Assembly (NCBI GenBank): GCA_021200995.1
Contig: JAJQFS010000072.1
Coordinates: forward strand, 1 to 34,213
Direction of reading: 5' to 3'
DNA length: 34,213 nt
Origin: Lachnospiraceae bacterium
Lineage (GTDB): Bacteria; Bacillota; Clostridia; Lachnospirales; Lachnospiraceae
Position 1 is the first letter of the stretch; each line of letters begins with the position of its first letter. Positions 28,679 to 34,213 of the stretch are shown piece after piece. The translations under genes and the position numbers were made by a program. The notes below the pieces were generated by a model. The model was not told where the DNA came from. It ran no database searches and saw only the letters and a list, made by a program, of their open reading frames with translations.

Positions 28679-28709
28679 AGGGATACGAAATCTGATATTC
28701 CGTACCCCT
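28679..28709 (-). other. Intercistronic hairpin between EIIB and the helical-repeat gene
   Basis: A 13-bp stem (28679-28691 with 28697-28709; two G-U pairs on the minus strand) with a 5-base loop, followed by GCCTTTTC. It may act as a weak terminator or RNA-processing site that lowers expression of the downstream genes. Confidence 0.65.
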
Positions 28710-28728
28710 GTCAGTTTACACAACAAAT

Positions 28729-29217
28729 TCAGATGCCTGCAGATTTCATCGCCTGCAACGCATCCACCTCCGGATCCTGCGGAACCTGCTTGATAATGAC
28801 CTTCACCCCTCTGGCAGCCAGATCGCGGATGATTGCCGCTTCGTCTTTGCCCACACAAAAATGTCTGCCAATGCGGGCGTCTCCGCCCTGATCCGGACGA
28901 TTTCCCAGCACCAGCTCCGTCACTTCAATTCCTTCGTCCATAAGATATGTGACAATATTAAAGTCGCGCAGCACCACAAACAGTCTCTGCGTACCATATT
29001 TCCCGGCTTTATAATTCGCAGCAAAGGTTTCCTTCGTAATAATGGAGGATCTGACTCCCTGCGGAGTCGCCATCCGCAGTGTCACCTTCATCATATCATT
29101 ATTTGCCACGTCCTCGTCCAGAACCACAATACGATCCACCTTCAGTAAATTCGTCCAGAATGTTGCGACCTGCCCGTGAATCAGCCGCTGATCATAACGT
29201 ACCCCTACAATTCCCAT
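28729..29217 (-). CDS. PTS mannose-family EIIB component
   Basis: A 162-residue cytosolic phosphotransfer subunit. The opening GIVGVRYDQRLIHGQVATFW is the signature of EIIB of the mannose/fructose/sorbose family, with His14 as the phosphorylated residue. It passes phosphate from EIIA to the sugar crossing EIIC/EIID. The start is ATG 29217 (GAGAGGT before it); a GTG two codons earlier lies in the ribosome site. Here it is a free-standing protein, and the usual EIIA partner is only present as a truncated gene at the right edge of the window. Confidence 0.95.
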   Translation of the reverse strand: MGIVGVRYDQRLIHGQVATFWTNLLKVDRIVVLDEDVANNDMMKVTLRMATPQGVRSSIITKETFAANYKAGKYGTQRLFVVLRDFNIVTYLMDEGIEVTELVLGNRPDQGGDARIGRHFCVGKDEAAIIRDLAARGVKVIIKQVPQDPEVDALQAMKSAGI

Positions 29218-29262
29218 AAGCACCTCTCTTTCACTTACACCGTTATTTTGGTAAAATAAACA

Positions 29263-29291
29263 GAGGCCGAACTTTTAAAAAATTCGGCCTC
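29263..29291 (-). other. Intercistronic hairpin between EIID and EIIB
   Basis: GAGGCCGAA (29263-29271) and TTCGGCCTC (29283-29291), 9 bp perfect, followed on the minus strand by TGTTTATTTTACC. It looks like a leaky terminator or processing stem inside the PTS operon. Confidence 0.7.
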
Positions 29292-29308
29292 CATGTATCT
29301 GATGCAAA

Positions 29309-30115
29309 TCAAACAATTCCAAAGAAGCCCAGCACTACACAGATAATCAGTATGAGCCAGATCATACGGACAGTCGTCATGCCCTTTTTCTTCAAGCCAA
29401 AGAAGACAGCTGTCGTAATCAAAATCGACCACAGATACGGCAAAATCGTTTCCAGGAAACCATCCAGCGTAGCGGTAGCATCTCCCATTGCAAATGTCAG
29501 GTTCGTACTAAATGTGACGGTGGACGGGATCATGGCACCAATTACACACAAACCTATAATCGCCGCGCAGTTCGTCAGATTACGGAACTGATCCGCACGC
29601 TCAAGCAGGAAATTGGCGCCCTGTGAATATCCGATATCAAATAACACATACCTCAGGACAGCGATCAATATGCACATAATGGCGGTCACAATCAGTCCTG
29701 CCGGAGAGCCCTCCAAAGCCATATAACCTGCTATGGAACAGAAAACCGTTCGTCCGGTAATCCAGAATAAGGAATCTCCAAGTCCCGCCAGAGTTCCCAT
29801 CAGACCTGTACGAAGAGCAAGGCATGTATCCGTAACCCCTTCCGCCTTTGTTTCCTCCATGGAAAGGACAACACCCGTGATGGCCGGATTTAAAATAGGA
29901 TTGGTATTGTAGAACTGAAAGTATTTGTTATATTTTTCCTTCAGCAGTTCAGGATCATCTGCATAAATTTTATTCAGACATCCGGACAGAGACAGCACCC
30001 AGCCCGCACTCTGCATGGTTTCATAGTTGAACACAAACGCCTGATAGCCAATGCTTAGCAGAAATGTATTCCATATATCACGTTTGGAAATAGCGCCGCT
30101 TTTACTATTCATCAT
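29309..30115 (-). CDS. PTS mannose-family EIID component
   Basis: A 268-residue membrane subunit of the sugar channel. A long cytosolic N-terminal part (SKRDIWNTFLLSIGYQAFVFNYE, then the MEETKAEG region) is followed by membrane helices from about residue 135 to the C terminus (VIGAMIPSTVTF, ILITTAVFFGL, MIWLILIICVVLGFFGIV), as in EIID of the mannose family. The start is ATG 30115 because AAGGAGG lies 8 bp before it; the gene overlaps the end of EIIC by 11 bp, so translation is coupled. An adjacent ATG at 30112 is an equally simple alternative. Confidence 0.94.
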   Translation of the reverse strand: MMNSKSGAISKRDIWNTFLLSIGYQAFVFNYETMQSAGWVLSLSGCLNKIYADDPELLKEKYNKYFQFYNTNPILNPAITGVVLSMEETKAEGVTDTCLALRTGLMGTLAGLGDSLFWITGRTVFCSIAGYMALEGSPAGLIVTAIMCILIAVLRYVLFDIGYSQGANFLLERADQFRNLTNCAAIIGLCVIGAMIPSTVTFSTNLTFAMGDATATLDGFLETILPYLWSILITTAVFFGLKKKGMTTVRMIWLILIICVVLGFFGIV

Positions 30116-30893
30116 CTTCAATACCTCCTTCCGAGCTGGTTGTTGACACAGTGGCTGCCTGCGGCTTGGAATTATTGATGTAAACGACCCAGGCGATTAC
30201 GAAAGCCAGAATGGCGACGCCCAGAACCGGCATGCCCAGATAAGCATACAGAAGATAACCAAGAATGACCCACATAAAATTGTTCTTCAATGGCAGGCAG
30301 ATCAGCAGGATTGCAAGACCAACCGCTGGAAGGACACCGCTGGCAGCGGTGAAACCATTGTTGAGCCATTCGGGGATCGCATTCACAATACTCTCTACAA
30401 CCCCGGAGCCAAGTGTCAGAACCAGGAAGATCGGCAGCGTGCCAATTACAATCTGGGGCAAAAGACCTCCCCATGCCCAGTATTGCATTGCCTTAAAATT
30501 GCCTTTTTCACTGGCTGCCATAGACCTGTGCAGGAAGAATGAGTTTATCAGACGGATTGCTACCGTCAGTTCCACGCAAAGAGTCGCAACAGGGATTCCG
30601 ATGGCTGTACCGACCTCCAACCCCTGTCCTGTGGCAATGGCAAACGCAGCGCCCACAAAAGTACCGGTTGCGTAATCGGGAACAACTGAACCACCAAGCG
30701 GGTTCATGCCGATACCCATCAGTTCCATTGTGCCGCCGACAACAAGACCCGTAACAGGATCCCCCAGAACAAGGCCAACCAGCCATCCAAGCAACACATT
30801 CGTACCATAAGGCAGCAGGATCATCCAGCTGCTTGCCAACGTGACGACAACCCAGACGATCAGCAGTAAAATGATTTGTACAACTGAGAACAT
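30105..30893 (-). CDS. PTS mannose-family EIIC component
   Basis: A 262-residue membrane subunit that binds and moves the sugar. Typical family stretches include the GTMELMGIGMNPLGG loop and multiple hydrophobic helices. The last 20 residues are polar and acidic (TTSSEGGIEDDE) and overlap the EIID start. AAAGGAGG precedes the ATG at 30893. It is the first gene of the EIIC-EIID-EIIB-helical protein-ceramidase-like-MATE operon. It ends with TAG. The transported sugar cannot be deduced; members carry mannose, fructose, sorbose, N-acetylgalactosamine, gluconate-like or fructoselysine-type substrates. Confidence 0.95.
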   Translation of the reverse strand: MFSVVQIILLLIVWVVVTLASSWMILLPYGTNVLLGWLVGLVLGDPVTGLVVGGTMELMGIGMNPLGGSVVPDYATGTFVGAAFAIATGQGLEVGTAIGIPVATLCVELTVAIRLINSFFLHRSMAASEKGNFKAMQYWAWGGLLPQIVIGTLPIFLVLTLGSGVVESIVNAIPEWLNNGFTAASGVLPAVGLAILLICLPLKNNFMWVILGYLLYAYLGMPVLGVAILAFVIAWVVYINNSKPQAATVSTTSSEGGIEDDE

Positions 30894-30970
30894 ATAAACC
30901 TCCTTTTCTATTGATAAATATTTTTGGGAGGCTCACGTTCTCCTCCCTCCTTTTGCCAGAATATCACCCC

Positions 30971-31018
30971 AATATACAAAATTCCAGCCCGCAGAATTCC
31001 CCTATTGAAAGGGGAATT
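30971..31018 (-). promoter_or_regulatory. Promoter and palindromic operator of the PTS operon
   Basis: AATTCCCC (30995-31002) and GGGGAATT (31011-31018) form a perfect 8-bp-arm palindrome. It ends 18 bp upstream of a -10-like TATATT (30971-30976, minus strand) and thus covers the place of the weak -35, as expected for an activator site. A close copy lies at 33997-34016. Because TTTTT follows on the plus strand, a terminator role was considered, but no plus-strand gene precedes it. Confidence 0.65.
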
Positions 31019-31027
31019 TTTGAATAA

Positions 31028-33016
31028 TCATAAGTTGATCGGATCCAGGCCCTCTTTCTCTGCAAACTCCCTGCTCGTTAAAAGATTAAGTACATCATGA
31101 TAGTTAAGCTCGCTCTGCCGATTCCAGACACTGCTGTTATTGTGCATCAGTTCCCGTGTCGCATCGAGCACTGTCTGATCATACAGAGTCCGGTTTTGGC
31201 CTGTGTGGATGACCACGATCCGGCGGCATCTTAGTCCCGCCCACTGAAACTGCTTTCTGCAAAAGAACAGAGAAAAAAACTCCGGCAGATCATCCTGCGC
31301 ATCTATATAGGGCATCACAACAGCCAGTCCATTCTGTCTGGAAAATGGCAGAACGGAGTCCTGCCGCCTTGCCTCCTTCATAAAACTTCCGATTTTCTCC
31401 CCCAGCACCTTTGTCAGTTCCCGTTCCATGATATCAAAGGCCTCCCTGACACCAGAAATATCCATCTGCTGAAAGAACAGTTCGGGCGGAAAAATCTGTT
31501 CCAGCAGCCAGTTGGAAAACGGCTGTTGATGCACGCTGAGTACCGGCTCAAAAAAAGAACTGCGAAAGCTGACAAGCACCTGCGGAATTCCCTCGATCCG
31601 CTCATTCAGACTTCCAATGTAATCCGTAAAAATATAATCACAGCCAGCAGCTTCGTCTTCTGTGAAGCGGATATACGGCACTTCCTTAATCTGCGCGAAT
31701 TGAAGCCATGGCAGAAGCTTCTCCAGCGTCCACCGCAGATGCTTCAGACCACGTCTCTGCGCGCTGACGAAAAGCACCCTCGGCTCCCATTTCGAATGAT
31801 TATGTTCAAAGCAATATTGCTGTACAATGAAGTAAAGATGCGCAATCTCTGTCTCAGATAATACAATTCCTTCCCTGCGCAGATAATCCGCAATACAGCA
31901 GCAGTGCTGTAAAACCCTCAGCCCTGTTCTCCGGATAAAGCTGGTGTCATCGAGATCCGGATAATAATGACAGGTTCGCTGACGGATCATCCTGCTGATT
32001 TCCTGATCCAGCAAATGCAGAAACTCATTCATGGAAGGTACCGTTTCATCTGCGTAGTCGGCAGAATAATACTTTTGCAGATGCTTCACCATCTCCGCCG
32101 CGTGAAACAGTTTGAGCGGCTCCTCTAAGTGAAGCGGCGGCTCATGGCAAATCTGCAGCAGTACTGCGAAGCCCTCTATATCCTGAGGCTGCAGCCGGAT
32201 TCCCATCAGGCCCTGTACCTCCCCACAGATTTCCTCACAGCGTGCCAACATCCCACTCTCCCGCAAGTCAGTAATCTCCTGTTGCGGAATGACGATTTCC
32301 GCGGTATGTTCCCTGCGCAGCAGAGAAAGAAGCAGCCGGACCGCCAGGTTCTCCACATCCTCCACGGAAAGGTTGTAGTCTTTCCGCAGCGCCTGCATCA
32401 GGGTCCCGCTTAACCTGGGAATACTGAGAGAATCATCATAATAAAACATCATCTCAAACTCGGGATCTGTTTCCTCCAGCATCAGGCTGTTGCCCAGATA
32501 AATGCGCAGCTCTCCAATCAACGCCATTCTGATATCCCACTCAGAGCCTTTCAGCCGCAGTCCGCTGTCCGCCCGCTGATAAAACGAAAGATTATACTGC
32601 TTCAGGATTTCCCTCGCAAGCCGGATGTCTCTGGTGATGACAGAGCTGGAATAATACATTTTATCCGCGAGATCATCCACCGTCACAAAGCTGCTGCATA
32701 ACAGCCTGCGAATAATATAATGCGCCCTGTTTCTCCTGGATGTATGATAAAATTGCTGCTCCTGGTACTGATCGACAACGGATGCCCGCAGGACATCATA
32801 GTTCACTTTATCCTGGTATGTAATCCAATACCCCACACCGGTTCTGGATTCTATTTTCATTTCCCACGAAGTCAGAAACCCATTTGCCTCATGAATATTT
32901 TTACGCAGCGTTTTTAACGAAACATCTGTCGCCTGTGCCAGCATCGGTCCTGTACAGGGGCCAGTCGCGGTAAAAAGCAAATATAAAAGTGTTCGATAAT
33001 GATTAATGTCTGACAA
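31028..33016 (-). CDS. PRD-containing PTS transcriptional regulator (BglG/MtlR type)
   Basis: A 662-residue activator of the MtlR/LicR group: two N-terminal DNA-binding helix-turn-helix modules (about 1-60 and 95-150), two PRD domains (about 185-290 and 300-410, the second with ETEIAHLYFIVQQ), an EIIB-like domain (about 415-505) and a C-terminal EIIA-like domain (about 520-650). In the EIIB-like part VLFVSAQRRG has no phosphorylatable Cys, and in the EIIA-like part VVMPYIDA has Tyr where family members have His. These phospho-sites thus look lost. I chose a TTG start at 33016 (GGGGAGGGG before it); a TTG at 33040 is the alternative, and no early ATG exists. It follows the Nif3-like gene. Confidence 0.88.
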   Translation of the reverse strand: MSDINHYRTLLYLLFTATGPCTGPMLAQATDVSLKTLRKNIHEANGFLTSWEMKIESRTGVGYWITYQDKVNYDVLRASVVDQYQEQQFYHTSRRNRAHYIIRRLLCSSFVTVDDLADKMYYSSSVITRDIRLAREILKQYNLSFYQRADSGLRLKGSEWDIRMALIGELRIYLGNSLMLEETDPEFEMMFYYDDSLSIPRLSGTLMQALRKDYNLSVEDVENLAVRLLLSLLRREHTAEIVIPQQEITDLRESGMLARCEEICGEVQGLMGIRLQPQDIEGFAVLLQICHEPPLHLEEPLKLFHAAEMVKHLQKYYSADYADETVPSMNEFLHLLDQEISRMIRQRTCHYYPDLDDTSFIRRTGLRVLQHCCCIADYLRREGIVLSETEIAHLYFIVQQYCFEHNHSKWEPRVLFVSAQRRGLKHLRWTLEKLLPWLQFAQIKEVPYIRFTEDEAAGCDYIFTDYIGSLNERIEGIPQVLVSFRSSFFEPVLSVHQQPFSNWLLEQIFPPELFFQQMDISGVREAFDIMERELTKVLGEKIGSFMKEARRQDSVLPFSRQNGLAVVMPYIDAQDDLPEFFSLFFCRKQFQWAGLRCRRIVVIHTGQNRTLYDQTVLDATRELMHNNSSVWNRQSELNYHDVLNLLTSREFAEKEGLDPINL

Positions 33017-33049
33017 TCTGAAGCACCCCTCCCCTGACAAATACAGCGT

Positions 33050-33892
33050 TCAGATAAAGTGATACATATCTGTGCTGGGGATAAACAGGCAGGGAACATC
33101 CGTCTGCGCCGCCTGCGGCAGGTACTGCACCATACACCGCATCCCCGGTTCCTCACTGTTAAAATGTCCTACCGCCAGAATCGTTTTCGGGCGGCCGGCC
33201 ATCGTGGAGTCGCGCACATACTCTGCCACCGTATAATCCGTACATTCCAGCGTAATTATGGTATCTATGTTTTCTTCTTCCACTGTCTGCAGAATCTGAT
33301 TATCCTCTCTGCCGTCAATATGACCCGGCACCCAGACAGAACGCACCGGAGAATCCGGACTTCCGATCACTTTGATGCCCCTCAGATTCAGTTTGCGCTT
33401 CAGTTCCTCCCCAAGACCCCTGACCGTCGTTTCCGGCAGTGTAAACCGCAGGGGATTTTCCACATTACAGGTCAGATACTCTTTCCATCCCAGTTCCATC
33501 ATCAGACCGCAGAAAATCCCGTCCGTGTAGATTCCATTCTCCAGCGGAATACCGGAATGAATATAGTCATGATCCCGCCAGACAACAATACCGTACTGAT
33601 CCAGCAACGTGGTCTTTGCCTGAAATGTCTGATTGTCCTGAAGTCAGTCCGTGTGATCCCCATGATTCCAGAAAAGCGCCTCATGGCTGATAATCAGGTT
33701 GGCTCCCATCTCTCCCGCTTTGCGAATCACATCCACAGACGCGAAACAGGTCGTCACAATCCCCTTCAGCTCCTGCCCGTCATCCCCATACAAAACCTTA
33801 TCTCTGGTTTTTTCCTCATCAATGGGTTTCCCGAATATTTCACCTTTGTGATAGCTCTTAATGTTACTGATTGCCTGTTGTATCGTCATCAT
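33050..33892 (-). pseudogene. Nif3/DUF34-like protein interrupted by an in-frame TGA
   Basis: A Nif3-like (GTP cyclohydrolase 1 type 2 homologue) protein of about 280 codons, read through a TGA at 33644-33646. Before it: ANLIISHEALFWNHGDHTD; after it, in the same frame: LQDNQTFQAKTTLLDQYGIVVWRDHDYIHSG. Related proteins commonly read TDWL here, so TGG (Trp) to TGA is the simplest history. Conserved metal-site residues (SHE, HDYIHSG and a late VGHFNSEE) are present. AGGAGG precedes ATG 33892. It ends with TGA, 33 bp before the regulator start, so the two are co-transcribed; ribosomes stopping early could reduce regulator translation. Proteins of this family are metal-binding with unsettled activity. 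Confidence 0.8.
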
Positions 33893-33948
33893 ATACATCC
33901 TCCTGCTCTTTTATTCCGGCACAGTTCTTCTGAATACCATTTTACTGT

Positions 33949-33954
33949 ATTATA
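33949..33954 (-). promoter_or_regulatory. -10 element of the Nif3-regulator operon
   Basis: Consensus TATAAT on the minus strand, 57 bp before the start codon. No good -35 is seen at 16-18 bp. The palindrome at 33997-34016 lies just upstream. Confidence 0.5.
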
Positions 33955-33996
33955 ACATGAGCAAAAGAGATTGGGTTTGCGGCAATCCGTATGTTT

Positions 33997-34016
33997 TTCC
34001 CCTATTTAAAAGGGAA
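33997..34016. promoter_or_regulatory. Second copy of the PTS palindrome, in the divergent Nif3/EIIA gap
   Basis: TTCCCCTATTTAAAAGGGAA here matches TTCCCCTATTGAAAGGGGAA at 30997-31016 in 18 of 20 bases, and AATTTGAAT-like sequence follows in both. It lies 8 bp before the -35 of the EIIA gene and upstream of the Nif3-regulator start, so one site could serve both directions. Confidence 0.7.
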
Positions 34017-34024
34017 ATTTGAAT

Positions 34025-34053
34025 TTGACTTTTGTGTGGGGAACAGGTACGTT
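34025..34053 (+). promoter_or_regulatory. Promoter of the EIIA gene
   Basis: TTGACT (34025-34030), 17-bp spacer and TACGTT (34048-34053). Confidence 0.5.
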
Positions 34054-34106
34054 TTAAAAAACTGGTTTTATGAGTTGTCTGAAAAAAACAGAAAGGATAT
34101 GGCTTT

Positions 34107-34181
34107 ATGAAGATTTTACTTGTAAGCCATGGGGATTTCGCGCAGGGACTGTGCGCGACCGGGTCTTCGACACTTGCTTAA
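34107..34181 (+). pseudogene. PTS mannose-family EIIA, cut off after about 18 codons
   Basis: MKILLVSHGDFAQGLCAT is the characteristic beginning of mannose-family EIIA, including the phosphorylated His of SHGDFA. The frame then reads GSSTLA and stops at TAA 34179-34181, with no EIIA similarity. AAAGGAT precedes the ATG. It is divergent from the Nif3-regulator operon and has the PTS palindrome upstream, so it would supply the missing EIIA for the EIIB/C/D set. As it stands no EIIA domain is made from this locus. The break occurs at about 34158-34161. Confidence 0.7.
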
Positions 34182-34213
34182 CCTGAAAATGTTCTCAAAG
34201 CCTTGATTTAGGC
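34161..34213. mobile_element. Possible insertion-element end within the EIIA gene
   Basis: From GGGTCTTCGACAC onward the sequence no longer encodes EIIA. ISL3-family insertion sequences often begin with GG(C/G)TCTT-like terminal repeats, so this may be the tip of such an element. Only 53 bases are visible and no transposase is in view, so the identification is weak; a contig misjoin would look the same. Confidence 0.3.

Noticed and set aside
30995-31018. PTS palindrome as a terminator of a plus-strand transcript
   Set aside because: No plus-strand gene ends nearby, and a second copy next to other promoters favours an operator.
33059-33955. Plus-strand ORF of 298 codons opposite the Nif3-like gene
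   Set aside because: Longer than the interrupted Nif3 pieces, but its sequence resembles no protein while the minus strand has clear Nif3 motifs and a ribosome site.

Overview
This 34.2 kb window looks like chromosomal DNA of a Gram-positive anaerobe of the Lachnospiraceae/Clostridia type. The evidence is a proS T-box leader, a PerR-type regulator next to a reverse rubrerythrin, strong AGGAGG ribosome sites, a MalF/MalG-type sugar importer with no ATPase of its own, and a mannose-family PTS. No rRNA, tRNA, CRISPR array or phage module was seen.

Layout. (1) 1-3.7 kb, minus strand: start of proS with its T-box leader, then an HK-RR-pseudouridine synthase operon. (2) 3.9-5.1 kb, plus: perR with an almost perfect palindrome on its own promoter, then a reverse rubrerythrin (oxidative stress). 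(3) 5.2-14.5 kb: an AraC-family regulator divergent from a glycan operon encoding a 16-aa leader peptide, a type I sulfatase, two ABC permeases, a Tat-type lipoprotein sugar-binding protein and a GH2 beta-galactosidase broken by an in-frame TAG. (4) 14.5-16.9 kb: accessory patch with a frameshifted unknown gene, a GNAT acetyltransferase, a MntA/HepT toxin-antitoxin pair and a gene remnant. (5) 16.9-22 kb: GT2 glycosyltransferase, NUDIX hydrolase, S51 peptidase, HD hydrolase and an SDR oxidoreductase. (6) 22-25.4 kb, minus: RR-HK pair followed by a triple-PepSY secreted protein whose promoter carries tandem 11-bp-spaced repeats typical of OmpR-family regulators. (7) 25.5-34.2 kb: mannose-family PTS locus (EIIC-EIID-EIIB, a membrane-anchored helical protein, a cytosolic ceramidase-like protein, a MATE exporter), a Nif3-like gene with a PRD-containing regulator, and a divergent EIIA gene cut off after about 18 codons.

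How it fits together. Region 3 reads as import and desulfation/degalactosylation of a sulfated galactoside glycan, controlled by the AraC protein. The transport ATPase and the sulfatase-maturing enzyme must come from elsewhere. Region 7 reads as a PTS regulon: the same CCCC-N8-GGGG-like palindrome occurs upstream of the EIIC operon and in the Nif3/EIIA divergent intergenic region, so the PRD regulator probably acts at both. The ceramidase-like and helical membrane proteins attached to a PTS are the least explained part of the window and the best candidate for an undescribed system.

A notable feature is the number of disrupted genes: beta-galactosidase (TAG), MATE (A-run frameshift plus TGA), Nif3-like (TGA at a probable Trp), an unknown gene (A7 frameshift) and EIIA (foreign sequence after codon 18). 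TAG and TGA both also end intact genes here, so a changed genetic code is unlikely. Real gene decay or sequence/assembly errors are the main alternatives.
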